Source: Geothrix sp.
GTDB taxonomy: Bacteria > Acidobacteriota > Holophagae > Holophagales > Holophagaceae
DNA length: 64,000 bases
Assembly: GCF_020622065.1 (NCBI RefSeq)
Contig: NZ_JAHRYQ010000001.1
Location: 124,001-188,000 of the forward strand
Reading direction: 5' to 3'
Shown here: piece after piece, positions 25,587 to 34,890 of the stretch
Numbering within the stretch: position 1 is the stretch's first letter
How the letters are laid out: every line of letters starts with the position of its first letter
The notes under the pieces: model-generated
The model's database searches: none
The model's input: only the letters and a program-made list of their open reading frames with translations
What the model was told of the DNA's origin: nothing
Program-made: the position numbers and the translations under genes

Positions 25587-27617
25587 ATGGAGGCCCACCA
25601 CCGCCTTCTGCTCGACCTGGCCATGGTGCTGGGTGTCGCGGCGCTGACCTCCGTCCTGTTCCAGAAGCTGAAACAGCCGGCGGTGCTGGGGTACCTGCTG
25701 GCGGGCATGATCGTGGGGCCCCATGTGCCGGTGCCGCTGGTGGCGGACCTCGGCAATGTCCGGATCATGGGCGAGCTGGGCGTCATCCTCCTGATGTTCA
25801 CCATCGGGTTGGAGTTCAGCCTCCCGAAGCTGCTCCACGCAGGACCACCGGCCCTGCTCACGGGCACCCTCCAGGTGGGCACCCAGCTGGTGGCGGGTTT
25901 TCTGGTGGCGCGGCTCCTGGGGTGGGCGCCGCTGGAGAGCGCCTTCTTCGGAGCCAGCCTCTCCATCGCCTCCACCATGATCCTGGCCAAGCTGTTTGAG
26001 GAGCGGGGGCTCCGCGGCGCGCTGAAGGACACGGTCCTGGGCGTTCTGCTGGTGGAGGATCTCCATGCCGTGCTGCTGCTGGCGGCCCTCACCGCCGCGG
26101 CCTCCCTCGGCGGGCCCAGTGCCGGGGCCATTGCAGGCACCCTGCTCAAACTGATGCTCTTCCTGGTCCTCCTCGTGGGCGCCGGGCGGCTGGTGGTTCC
26201 CCGGGCCCTGCGATGGGTGGCCGACCATGCCCGGGACGAAGTGCTGCTGGTGGTGGCGGCCGGGCTCTGCTTCGGGTTGGCCCAGTTGGCCGCCTGGGCC
26301 GGTTTCTCCGTGGCCATGGGTGCCTTCGTGGCCGGCATGCTGATCTGCGAATCCGGCCGGGGGCGCAAGGTGGAGCACCTGGTCCATCCCCTGAGGGATC
26401 TCTTCGCGGCCATGTTCTTCGTGGCGGTGGGCATGATGATGGAGCCCGCGGTCCTGATGCGGGATTGGCATCTGGTGCTGCTCTTCACGGCCCTGGTCAT
26501 CGCCGTGAACGCCCTCTCCGTCACCGTGGGGGCCACCCTGGCGGGGCTTCCCCTGGCCCTGGGCGTGCGGGCGGGCCTGGCCCTTGGGCAGGTCGGTGAG
26601 TTCGGGTTCATCCTCTTGGGTGCCGGCATCGGGCTCGGTGTGGTCGACCCTTCCCGCTACGCCCTGCTGGCCGCCATCTGCGTGGCCACGGCCCTGGCCA
26701 CCCCGGCCCTGCTGACCGCCGGGGAACCCGCGGCCCGGCTGCTGGAGCGGCGACTCTCCCCGGCCCTCAAGACCTACCTGGGCCTCTACCAATCCTGGGC
26801 CGCGACCCTGCGCGCCCCGGCCATCCGGAAGGCCCCGGGCGCCGCCGTCCGGCGGACCTTCCTGTTCCTGCTGCTGGACAGCGTGCTCATCGGCCTGGTG
26901 GCCTCGCTGGCGCCCCGGGTGATGCGGATGGGCACGGCCTGGCTCGAAGGCCGGGGAACCCTGGGGCACACCCTGGCCCAGGGTGCGGTCCTGCTGGCGG
27001 CGGCGGTCGTGGTGGTCTTCGTGGTGAGCCGGATGGTGCGCCGCAGCCGGATCCTGGCCGAGGGCCTGCTGGACCTGCCCGGCCCCGGCGACCTGGGTAC
27101 CCGGCCCGACATCCGACGGGCCTTCCGCACGGGTCTGCGGCTGGCGGTGCTGCTGCTGGCGGGCCTTCCGGTCCTGGCGGCCGTGCTGGCGCTGGTGCCC
27201 CTGGCTTCTCTCGGCGCCCTCGGCGCCGCCACGGCCCTGGCCATCCCCCTGCTGCTCTGGCGACGGGCCCAGCGCCTTCAGAGGGACCTGGCCTCGGACT
27301 CCGGGTGGATGGGTGCCGATGCGCGGGACCCCTGGGATGCGGATGAAGAGGCCCCGGCCCCGCCCGTCCCGGGGGGCTGGCGCACGCTGCGCATCGGGGC
27401 CCGCTGTCCCTCTCTGGGCCGCAGCCTGGGCGAGCTGGATCTGCCCGGCAGCGCCGGAGTGGCCCTGGTGGCCCTGTTGAGGGAAGGCCACCTGCTGGAA
27501 CCCAAGCCCGAGGCCCTGCTCCAGCCCGGCGACCTGCTGGCCCTCAGCGGCAGCGCCTCCGCCCTGGACGAGGCGGAGGCGCTGCTGGGGCGGGAGTCGA
27601 CGGCCGGACCCGCCTGA
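25587..27617 (+). CDS. CPA2 (KefB/GerN-like) cation:proton antiporter with C-terminal TrkA-C domain
   Basis: 676 aa. About 12 N-terminal helices hold antiporter motifs (KQPAVLGYLLAGMIVGPHVP, LGVILLMFTIGLEFS, FAGFSVAMGAFVAGMLICES-like segment, LFAAMFFVAVGMMM, ALGQVGEFGFILLGAG). After about residue 400 there are two or three extra helices, and the last 80 residues form a TrkA-C domain (RCPSLGRSLGELDLPGSAGVALVALLR). It likely exchanges K+ or Na+ for H+. Co-transcription with the K+ channel gene suggests K+ or turgor homeostasis. Confidence 0.93.
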   Translation: MEAHHRLLLDLAMVLGVAALTSVLFQKLKQPAVLGYLLAGMIVGPHVPVPLVADLGNVRIMGELGVILLMFTIGLEFSLPKLLHAGPPALLTGTLQVGTQLVAGFLVARLLGWAPLESAFFGASLSIASTMILAKLFEERGLRGALKDTVLGVLLVEDLHAVLLLAALTAAASLGGPSAGAIAGTLLKLMLFLVLLVGAGRLVVPRALRWVADHARDEVLLVVAAGLCFGLAQLAAWAGFSVAMGAFVAGMLICESGRGRKVEHLVHPLRDLFAAMFFVAVGMMMEPAVLMRDWHLVLLFTALVIAVNALSVTVGATLAGLPLALGVRAGLALGQVGEFGFILLGAGIGLGVVDPSRYALLAAICVATALATPALLTAGEPAARLLERRLSPALKTYLGLYQSWAATLRAPAIRKAPGAAVRRTFLFLLLDSVLIGLVASLAPRVMRMGTAWLEGRGTLGHTLAQGAVLLAAAVVVVFVVSRMVRRSRILAEGLLDLPGPGDLGTRPDIRRAFRTGLRLAVLLLAGLPVLAAVLALVPLASLGALGAATALAIPLLLWRRAQRLQRDLASDSGWMGADARDPWDADEEAPAPPVPGGWRTLRIGARCPSLGRSLGELDLPGSAGVALVALLREGHLLEPKPEALLQPGDLLALSGSASALDEAEALLGRESTAGPA

Positions 27618-27653
27618 GATCCCCGGTCGAGCTGACCAGGCGGATCAAGCCCG

Positions 27654-29153
27654 TCAGGGGCGTCCGGAAGGAGCCACGGGGCCGGCCGCGGGGACAACCG
27701 GCCGGGACGGGCGCCCGTGAGGCAGGCGGGCCTCCATCTCCGCCAGTTCCCAGGCGGTGACGGCCATGGCCTGGGCGCCCTGCACGAGCTGCTCGGGCAC
27801 CACATGATCCGGGAAATCCATCTGGCTGTGGTGGGTGCCCAGGAAGTAGTCCACGGGCTCCTGGATGGCGGCGAAGGCGGGCACGCCGGCCCGGTCGAAG
27901 GGCGCGTGGTCGGTGCTGTTCATGGTGCGGAGGGACAGCTCCTTCACGCCCAGGTCGTTGAGGGGCGCGATGGCCTGGGCCATGAGGCCGCGGCAGTTCT
28001 CGCGGCCCTGCAGCGTGAAGCCCTTCACCATGCCCGTGCCCATGTCGTGGACCAGCACGGCCTGGATGGCGTCCAGGTCCGCCTTGTGCGCCTCGGCGTA
28101 GGCGCGGGAACCCAGGAGGCCCTGCTCCTCGCCGCTCCACAGGACCACCCGCAGGGTCCGGCGGGGCTTCAGGCCCGTGGCCTGCAGGGCCCGCAGCACC
28201 TCCAGGGCGACGGAGCTGCCCGTGGCGTTGTCCGTGGCGCCCGTGCCGAGGTCCCAGCTGTCCAGGTGTCCGCCCACGATGACCACTTCGCCGGGCTTCT
28301 CGCGGCCCGGGATCTCGCCGACGAGGTTGTAGGCCTGGACCGGCGCCGCGGAGAAAGTGCCGCCCAGGGACAGTTCCAGCTTCACGGGCTCCTTCCGGGC
28401 CAGCAGGCGGACCAGCATCTTGTAGGGTTCCTGGGGCACATAGGCTGCGGGGAGGGCGGGCTTTTTGGAATCGCGCCCGGCGCCGCCGCTGGTGAAGCCC
28501 AGCCCGTTCTTCCGGCCTGACATGGACAGGGTGGCCAGGGCGCCCTCGTCGAGGAGGAACTGGGTCATGGCCGCCTGCTCCGCCTGGAAGGCCTCCATGT
28601 CGCGGCCCCGGCGGTCCAGGGGGGGACGCTTGTCGTCGGGGTTGGTCCGCAGCAGGATCCGGCCCTTGAGCTGGCCTTTGAAGGCCTTGAGCTCCTCCAG
28701 GTTTCGGGCATCCACCAGGACCAGCTCACCCTTCACGGCCCCCTTGGTGGCGGGGGTCCAGGCCAGCTGGTCCACCCGGAAGCGCAGGCCGTTGTGGGTG
28801 AGCAGCCGCGCGCTGTCCACGCCGCGGGTCCAGGCCAGGCCGAAGTCGTAGGCCTCCTCGTGGACATTCACCGCCCCGAGCCGGGTCATCTCAGCCTTGG
28901 CCCAGGCCTGGGCCTGGCGGAGCTTGTCCGAGCCGGTGAGGCGGGGGCCGATCAGATCCGAGAGGTATTCCACCCGCGCCACCACCCCGGCGTGTTCCTT
29001 GATCTCCCGCAGCAGCTTCCCGGCCGGCGTATCCGGGTAGTCCTTCATCACCGGCACGGGAGAGGGGACGGGAGCGGCCGGCGGAAAGGGGGCCTGGGCC
29101 TGGAGGAGGGCGCCCAGGGACAGGGCGAGCAGGACGAAGGGGGTCCGCGGCAT
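27654..29153 (-). CDS. Secreted M28-family metallopeptidase
   Basis: 499 aa from ATG 29153 (GGAG upstream). A signal peptide (MPRTPFVLLALSLGALLQAQA) is followed by a PA-like domain (about 110-270) and the M28 zinc-peptidase core: VVIVGGHLDSWDLGTGATDNATG, LWSGEEQGLLGSRAYAE, VLVHDMGTGMV and YFLGTHHSQMDFPD, which supply the two-zinc ligands and the catalytic Glu. It probably trims peptides in the periplasm. It diverges from the arsenic cluster. Confidence 0.93.
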   Translation of the reverse strand: MPRTPFVLLALSLGALLQAQAPFPPAAPVPSPVPVMKDYPDTPAGKLLREIKEHAGVVARVEYLSDLIGPRLTGSDKLRQAQAWAKAEMTRLGAVNVHEEAYDFGLAWTRGVDSARLLTHNGLRFRVDQLAWTPATKGAVKGELVLVDARNLEELKAFKGQLKGRILLRTNPDDKRPPLDRRGRDMEAFQAEQAAMTQFLLDEGALATLSMSGRKNGLGFTSGGAGRDSKKPALPAAYVPQEPYKMLVRLLARKEPVKLELSLGGTFSAAPVQAYNLVGEIPGREKPGEVVIVGGHLDSWDLGTGATDNATGSSVALEVLRALQATGLKPRRTLRVVLWSGEEQGLLGSRAYAEAHKADLDAIQAVLVHDMGTGMVKGFTLQGRENCRGLMAQAIAPLNDLGVKELSLRTMNSTDHAPFDRAGVPAFAAIQEPVDYFLGTHHSQMDFPDHVVPEQLVQGAQAMAVTAWELAEMEARLPHGRPSRPVVPAAGPVAPSGRP

Positions 29154-29211
29154 GGGAACTCCAGATTGGAAAAGGGAAGGACTCGTGCCAGCAAACATCA
29201 AAAAACGAGGT

Positions 29212-29240
29212 ATGGCAAGGCCTGTCTCGGGCGGTATGAT
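29212..29240 (+). promoter_or_regulatory. Candidate promoter of the arsR1 operon
   Basis: A -10-like TATGAT (29235-29240) lies 17 nt after a -35-like ATGGCA (29212-29217). The predicted start point falls on the adjacent TTTCG dyad, consistent with repression by an ArsR protein. Confidence 0.5.
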
Positions 29241-29247
29241 GACGATG

Positions 29248-29265
29248 TTTCGGGAAATAGCGAAA
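29248..29265. promoter_or_regulatory. Candidate ArsR operator at arsR1
   Basis: The dyad TTTCG-N8-CGAAA runs from just downstream of the predicted -10 box to the first base of the arsR1 start codon. The same dyad and spacer length recur upstream of arsR2. Confidence 0.6.
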
Positions 29266-29654
29266 TGAACTCGGACCCTCTCCGTCCCCTCGTGGACACC
29301 CTCAAGACCCTCGCCCACCCCGTGCGCCTGCGCATCCTGGCGCTGCTCCATGCCGGGGAGCTCTGTGTCTGCGAGGTAGCCGAAGTGCTGGGCCTGGCGC
29401 CGTCCACCGTCTCCGAACACCTGACCGGCCTGCGCCGCACGGGCCTGGTACGCGAGTGGAAGGTGGGCCGCTGGGTCCATGTGGCCCTGGCCGATGCCGC
29501 CGCCACGACCCCCCTGCTGGAGGCCCTCTGGCCCCTCATGGCCGGGGCCGAAGCCGACCTGGCCCGCGACCGGGCCCAGGCCCTCGCCCTGCGCTGCGAG
29601 ACCTGCGATCCCTCCGCCTGTCCCCCCTCACGAACCCCCAAGGAGCCTGCATGA
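29265..29654 (+). CDS. arsR: ArsR-family arsenic-responsive repressor (ArsR1)
   Basis: 129 aa from ATG 29265. The winged helix-turn-helix is clear (LKTLAHPVRLRILALLHAGELCVCEVAEVLGLAPSTVSEHL). The metalloid-binding motif ELCVCEV (C34, C36) in the recognition helix is that of classical ArsR, which releases DNA on binding As(III). A second Cys group lies at the C-terminus (C111, C114, C119), which is unusual. It is the first gene of the arsenic cluster and overlaps the next ATG by 4 nt. Confidence 0.93.
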   Translation: MNSDPLRPLVDTLKTLAHPVRLRILALLHAGELCVCEVAEVLGLAPSTVSEHLTGLRRTGLVREWKVGRWVHVALADAAATTPLLEALWPLMAGAEADLARDRAQALALRCETCDPSACPPSRTPKEPA

Positions 29655-29986
29655 CCGCCCAGCCCCAGACCGAAGCCGCCACCCAGGCCGGCCTCGGCGA
29701 GACCACCCTCAACCTCATCGCCCTGGGGGCGGCCATCGGCGCCAACGCCGAGCGGGCCTTCCGTGCCCACCATGCCCGGTTGACGGAGCTCGGCGTGTCC
29801 AACGACGACATGATCGAAGCGGTGAACATGGCCCTCCGCGTGAAGGGCGATCCCCATTCGCAGATCATGGCCCTGGCCCAGACCGCGCTGGTCGGCGAGG
29901 GCGGCGGCTGCTGCGGCGGCGCCTGCGCCTGCGAAGAGGCCGGCGGCCAGAAGGGCGACTGCGGCGACGACTGCGACTGCAAGTAG
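29651..29986 (+). CDS. AhpD/carboxymuconolactone-decarboxylase-like protein with Cys-rich tail
   Basis: 111 aa, coupled to arsR1 (ATGA). Residues about 15-82 are all-helical and AhpD-like (TLNLIALGAAIGANAERAFRAHHARLTELGVSNDDMIEAVNMALRVKG). However, the CxxC active site of true AhpD is missing (ANAERA at that place). Instead the last 25 residues hold seven cysteines (C87, C88, C92, C94, C104, C108, C110). This tail could bind As(III) thiol-wise, as a chaperone or buffer; that is an inference. I know of no named function. Confidence 0.8.
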   Translation: MTAQPQTEAATQAGLGETTLNLIALGAAIGANAERAFRAHHARLTELGVSNDDMIEAVNMALRVKGDPHSQIMALAQTALVGEGGGCCGGACACEEAGGQKGDCGDDCDCK

Positions 29987-30010
29987 GCGACAGCAAGCAA
30001 GGAGGTGTCC

Positions 30011-31117
<1,107 letters not shown>

Positions 31118-31120
31118 GGC

Positions 31121-31534
31121 ATGGGCACCTTCGATGGCAGAGGCATGGTGATCCAGGGGCTGCGGTTCCTGGCGCCGAAGGAGGCGCTGGCTGCGCTGAA
31201 CGAGGGCGCCCTCTTGGTGGACCTCCGCCTGGATGAGCTGGCGGAAATGAAAGCCTTCAAGGTGCCCGAGACGATCCGCATCCCCCACGAGGAACTCCCC
31301 GGCCTGCTCGCGGAGCTGCCCGCAGGCCGGCCCCTGCTGCTGGCCGACAGCGCCGGCGTCTACACCAAGGAAGCCGCGCACCGGCTGCTGGAGCACGGGT
31401 TCACCCAGGTGGCCTGCCTCAACGGCGGCATGCTCCTCTGGGATCAGGAGGGCCTGCCCGTCGCGACCGATGCCGCGGCCCTCCTCCACGGCGAGTGTCC
31501 CTGCGTCCTGCGCCCCCGGAAAGGCCACCGATGA
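31121..31534 (+). CDS. Rhodanese-like domain protein lacking the catalytic cysteine
   Basis: 137 aa. The single rhodanese fold shows ALLVDLRLDELAEMKAFKVPETIRIPHEEL and the active loop LLLADSAGVYTKEAAHRLLEHGF, with NGGMLLWDQEGLPV at the end. The nucleophile Cys is replaced by Asp (D76), so sulfurtransferase activity is unlikely. Two cysteines appear in the tail instead (ECPCVL, C126 and C128). It sits between the arsenite pump and ArsN and may bind or hand over metalloid; this is an inference. Confidence 0.85.
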   Translation: MGTFDGRGMVIQGLRFLAPKEALAALNEGALLVDLRLDELAEMKAFKVPETIRIPHEELPGLLAELPAGRPLLLADSAGVYTKEAAHRLLEHGFTQVACLNGGMLLWDQEGLPVATDAAALLHGECPCVLRPRKGHR

Positions 31535-32013
31535 TCCGCCCCGTCCTGCCCACCGATGCCCCGGCCCTGGCTGACATCTACAACCCCTATGTGCGGGACA
31601 CCATCATCACCTTCGAGGAGGAGCCCGTCTCGGTGGCGGAGATGGGGGCGCGCATGGCCAAGGTGACAGCGACCTATCCCTGGCTCGTGTGGGAGGAGGA
31701 CGGCGCGGTCCTGGGCTACGCCTACGCTTCGACCTGGCGGACCCGGCATGCCTACCGCTTCGCCGTGGAGACCACCATCTACCTGGCAGCGGACCATCAC
31801 GGCCGGGGCCGCGGGGCCGCGCTCTATGGGGCCCTGCTGGCGGAACTCAAGCAGCGCGGCTTCCACTCGGCCCTGGGCTGCCTGGGCCTGCCCAATGATC
31901 CCAGCGTGCACCTGCATGAAAAGCTCGGCTTCCGGAAGGTGGGTCACATGACCGAGGCGGGCTGGAAGTTCGGCGCCTGGGTGGATGTGGGCTTCTGGGA
32001 ACGGATGCTGTGA
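31531..32013 (+). CDS. GNAT acetyltransferase, ArsN/phosphinothricin-acetyltransferase-like
   Basis: 160 aa, ATGA-coupled to the rhodanese gene. PAT-family signatures: [68 protein letters not shown] (acetyl-CoA loop HHGRGRG) and [23 protein letters not shown]. Homologues in arsenic operons (ArsN1) acetylate the arsenical antibiotic arsinothricin, while others act on phosphinothricin. Location inside an ars operon favours the former; substrate is inferred. Confidence 0.9.
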   Translation: MIRPVLPTDAPALADIYNPYVRDTIITFEEEPVSVAEMGARMAKVTATYPWLVWEEDGAVLGYAYASTWRTRHAYRFAVETTIYLAADHHGRGRGAALYGALLAELKQRGFHSALGCLGLPNDPSVHLHEKLGFRKVGHMTEAGWKFGAWVDVGFWERML

Positions 32014-32023
32014 AGGAGCCGCG

Positions 32024-32455
32024 GTGACCTCGATCCTCTTCCTCTGCGTGGCCAACAGCGCCCGGTCCCAGCTGGGCGAAGGCCTGGCGCGCCAGATGTT
32101 CCCCGGCTTCCGCATCCAGAGCGCCGGCAGCCGGCCCAGCCGCGTGAACCCCCATGCCATCGAGGCTCTGGCGGAGAAGGGCATCGATGCCTCGGGGCAC
32201 ACCTCGAAGCCCGTGTCGGACATCGACCCCGCGACCGTGGACCTGGTCATCACCCTCTGCGCTGAGGAGGTGTGTCCGGCCTTCCTGGGAAAGGCCGAGC
32301 GCCTGCACTGGCCCATCCCCGACCCGGCCGCCGATTCCGCATCGGGGGATCCGGCGCTCACACCCGAGGACCTGCGGGCCCGCTTCCGCGCCGCCCGCGA
32401 TGAGATCGCCCGCCGGCTGGAGATCTTGGGCCGCGAACGGGGCTGGAGTTCATGA
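32024..32455 (+). CDS. arsC: Arsenate reductase, low-molecular-weight phosphatase type
   Basis: 143 aa from GTG 32024 (AAGGAG upstream). The P-loop is [18 protein letters not shown], with C8 as nucleophile and R14. Downstream are [28 protein letters not shown], which resembles the resolving-Cys region of thioredoxin-coupled ArsC, and WPIPDPA with the general-acid Asp. It reduces arsenate to arsenite for export by ACR3. It closes the first half of the arsenic cluster. Confidence 0.93.
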   Translation: MTSILFLCVANSARSQLGEGLARQMFPGFRIQSAGSRPSRVNPHAIEALAEKGIDASGHTSKPVSDIDPATVDLVITLCAEEVCPAFLGKAERLHWPIPDPAADSASGDPALTPEDLRARFRAARDEIARRLEILGRERGWSS

Positions 32456-32476
32456 ATTTCGAAAAAAATCGAAATT
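32455..32476. promoter_or_regulatory. Candidate ArsR operator upstream of arsR2
   Basis: A perfect dyad AATTTCG-N8-CGAAATT, the same TTTCG-N8-CGAAA core as at arsR1. It begins at the last base of arsC's stop codon. A partial copy (TTTCG-N8-AGAAT, 32492-32509) follows and overlaps a possible -10 box (TAGAAT, 32504-32509; TTGCGC at 32482-32487). Confidence 0.6.
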
Positions 32477-32526
32477 AGATCTTGCGCCCTATTTCGACAA
32501 ATCTAGAATTAAGTCAGGAGGAGACC

Positions 32527-32862
32527 ATGACCGGGCGGGTGGAGCAGGCGGCAGAGCGGCTGAAGGCCCTCGGACACCCCGTCCGCCTGACCATCCTGCG
32601 CCGCCTGGTGCAGGGCCCCGAGGCGGGGACGCCCGCCGGAGAGCTGCAGTCGCGCCTGGACATTCCGGGCTCCACCCTCAGCCATCACCTGGCCACCCTC
32701 GCCGACGCCGGCCTGGTGCGGGTGGCCCGGGAAGGCACCACGCTCCGCTACCGCGCCGACTACGGTGTGCTGCGGGCGCTGACCGAATACCTCTGGCAGG
32801 ACTGCTGCGCCGGTGGCGCCGCGGACGACCCCCAACCTTCGCCCTGCTGCCGCAGGGACTGA
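32527..32862 (+). CDS. arsR: ArsR-family repressor (ArsR2) with C-terminal cysteine pairs
   Basis: 111 aa behind AGGAGGA. The winged helix-turn-helix (LKALGHPVRLTILRRLVQG, PGSTLSHHLATLADAGLVRVAREGTTLRYR) is typical ArsR, but the ELCVCD motif of classical ArsR is absent. Cysteines lie instead at C93-C94 and C107-C108. Some ArsR proteins with C-terminal Cys pairs bind As(III) or methylarsenite there. It heads the second half of the cluster (arsM, arsP-like, thioredoxin-like), so a methylarsenical-responsive role is plausible. Confidence 0.92.
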   Translation: MTGRVEQAAERLKALGHPVRLTILRRLVQGPEAGTPAGELQSRLDIPGSTLSHHLATLADAGLVRVAREGTTLRYRADYGVLRALTEYLWQDCCAGGAADDPQPSPCCRRD

Positions 32863-32929
32863 CCTTCCACTTCCCTGGGATCTGGATGCCGCCGGCGTCC
32901 CGGGGACCGTTCATCCGAAAGGCCCGACC

Positions 32930-33802
32930 ATGGAACCCGAAACCATCAAATCCGCCGTGCGTGACCGCTACGCCGGCTTCGTCACCAAGAACCAGAGCTG
33001 CTGTGGTCCATCCACCTCCTGCGGCTGCGGGCCCGGCGACGCGAGCCTGGACCTGGGCTACGACGCGAAAGACCTCGCCGCCGTGCCCGAGGGCGCCAAC
33101 CTGGGCCTGGGCTGCGGCAATCCCGTGGCCCTGGCGGCGCTGAAACCCGGCGAGACCGTGCTGGACCTGGGCTCCGGCGCGGGCTTCGATGCCTTCCTGG
33201 CCGCCCGGCGCGTGGGCCCCGAGGGCCGTGTCCTTGGCGTGGACATGACGCCGGAGATGATCGCCCGCGCCACGACCCTGGCAAAGACGCACGGCTACGC
33301 GAATGTGGAGTTCCGCCTGGGCGACATCGAAGCCCTGCCCGTGGCCGATGCCAGCGTGGATGTCATCCTCTCCAACTGCGTCGTGAACCTCACCACGGAC
33401 AAGGCGAAGGCGTTTCGCGAGGCCTTCCGGGTGCTGAAGCCCGGCGGCCGCCTCCAGGTGTCCGACCTGGTGCTGGCCCGACCCCTGCCAGAGGCCCTGC
33501 GGTCGGACATGGATGCCTACGCGGCCTGCGTGTCCGGCGCCATGCTCAAGGGCGACTATCTGGCCGCCATCCGTGCCGCGGGCTTCGAAGGCGTGACCGT
33601 GGCTGCCGAACGCTGCTTCGGCCTCGCGGAGCTGTCGCCCGAGTTCATGGAACTGGCCAGGCGCCGCTACCCCGGCATGAGCCCCGAGGAGCTGGAGCTC
33701 CTGGCCAGTTCGGTGCTCAGCATCCAGGTGGAGGCCACCAAGACGGCCCAGGTGGGGAAGACGACAGACCGGGCCTGCTGCGCGCCCAGCTGCTGCGGAT
33801 GA
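32930..33802 (+). CDS. arsM: Arsenite S-adenosylmethionine methyltransferase
   Basis: 290 aa from ATG 32930. The methyltransferase core has LDLGSGAGFDAFLAARRVG and VLGVDMTPEMIARA; the ArsM-specific cysteines are C62 (LGLGCGNP), C200 (AYAACVSGAM) and C229 (AERCFGL). Extra Cys groups occur at the N-terminus (C24, C25, C31, C33) and C-terminus (C283-C284, C288-C289). It methylates As(III) to mono-, di- and trimethyl species. It lies between ArsR2 and a permease likely to export methylarsenite. Confidence 0.96.
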   Translation: MEPETIKSAVRDRYAGFVTKNQSCCGPSTSCGCGPGDASLDLGYDAKDLAAVPEGANLGLGCGNPVALAALKPGETVLDLGSGAGFDAFLAARRVGPEGRVLGVDMTPEMIARATTLAKTHGYANVEFRLGDIEALPVADASVDVILSNCVVNLTTDKAKAFREAFRVLKPGGRLQVSDLVLARPLPEALRSDMDAYAACVSGAMLKGDYLAAIRAAGFEGVTVAAERCFGLAELSPEFMELARRRYPGMSPEELELLASSVLSIQVEATKTAQVGKTTDRACCAPSCCG

Positions 33803-33808
33803 TGGGGG

Positions 33809-34882
33809 ATGACCGTGGACTCGAAAGGCTGTGCCTGTGCCGCGCCCACCCCGGCTCCCGGGGGCGGTTTCTGGAAATCGGGAGGGTGGCTGCTGGCCGC
33901 CCTCCCGGCTTGGATCGCCCTCTATCTCGCGCTCAAGCCCATGGCCGATGGGCTGGCCTTCCGGGTCCTGGGCCTGCAGGCCGGCAGCCGCCTGGGCGAG
34001 GCCGTGGCCTTCTTTGTCTACGACGCGCCCAAGGTCCTGATGCTTCTGGGTGCCGTGGTGCTGGGCGTGACCTTCGTGCAGACCTTCATCAGCCCGGAGC
34101 GTACCCGCGACCTGCTGGCGCGGCGCACCGGGGCCTGGAGCAACCTGCTGGCGGCCCTGCTGGGCATCGCCACGCCCTTCTGCTCCTGCTCGGCGGTGCC
34201 GCTGTTTATTGGCTTCGTGCGGGTGGGCGTCCCCCTGGGGGCCACCTTCAGCTTCCTGGTCTCGGCGCCCATGGTGAACGAAGTGTCGCTGTTCCTGCTG
34301 CTGAGCCTCTTCGGCTGGCGCATCGCGCTGCTCTACGCGGCGACGGGCGTGGCCGTGGCCTTCCTCTCGGGCTGGATCATCGGCAAGCTGCGCCTGGAGC
34401 GCCACCTGGAGCCATGGGTGATGGAGATCCCCTTCGAAGCCTCTCAAGCCTCGGCGGCCGCCCTGGGCTTCTCCAACCGTCTCGATCTGGCACTCCAGGG
34501 GACGAAGGACATCGTCGGGAAGGTGTGGCCCTTCGTCCTGGCGGGCATCGCCGTGGGCGCCTTCCTGCACGGCTACGCGCCGGCGGAGCTGCTGGCCCGG
34601 TTCATGGGCAAGTCCGCCTGGTGGAGCGTGCCCCTGGCCGTGCTCATCGGCGTGCCCCTCTATGCCAACGCCGCCGGCATCATCCCCATCGTGCAGGTGC
34701 TGCTGGCCAAGGGCGCCGCCCTGGGCACGGCCCTGGCCTTCATGATGGCCGTCACGGGTCTTTCGCTCCCGGAGACCGTCATCCTGCGGAAGGTCCTGAA
34801 ACCGCGGCTGCTGGGGGTTTTCCTGGGCATCGTCGCCGCGGGCATCGTGCTGGTGGGGTTTCTGTTCAACGCGCTGCTATAG
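33809..34882 (+). CDS. arsP: ArsP-like permease (DUF318 family)
   Basis: 357 aa. A Cys-bearing N-terminal tail (GCACAAP, C8 and C10) precedes about eight membrane segments. Family motifs are ATPFCSCSAVPLFIGFVRVGVPLGATFSFLVSAPMVNEVS and IGVPLYANAAGIIPIVQ. ArsP members export trivalent organoarsenicals such as methylarsenite; other DUF318 permeases have no known substrate. Its place directly after arsM supports the arsenical role. It overlaps nothing and starts 6 nt after arsM. Confidence 0.88.
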   Translation: MTVDSKGCACAAPTPAPGGGFWKSGGWLLAALPAWIALYLALKPMADGLAFRVLGLQAGSRLGEAVAFFVYDAPKVLMLLGAVVLGVTFVQTFISPERTRDLLARRTGAWSNLLAALLGIATPFCSCSAVPLFIGFVRVGVPLGATFSFLVSAPMVNEVSLFLLLSLFGWRIALLYAATGVAVAFLSGWIIGKLRLERHLEPWVMEIPFEASQASAAALGFSNRLDLALQGTKDIVGKVWPFVLAGIAVGAFLHGYAPAELLARFMGKSAWWSVPLAVLIGVPLYANAAGIIPIVQVLLAKGAALGTALAFMMAVTGLSLPETVILRKVLKPRLLGVFLGIVAAGIVLVGFLFNALL

Positions 34883-34890
34883 GAGGTTCC

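Noticed and set aside
25560-27491. A 643-codon frame antisense to the antiporter
   Set aside because: Repetitive Gln/Gly/Pro/Arg translation with no recognisable domain; the antiporter on the plus strand is unambiguous.
32678-34570. A 630-codon frame antisense to arsM and the permease
   Set aside because: Same low-complexity shadow pattern; the coding strand carries intact enzyme motifs.
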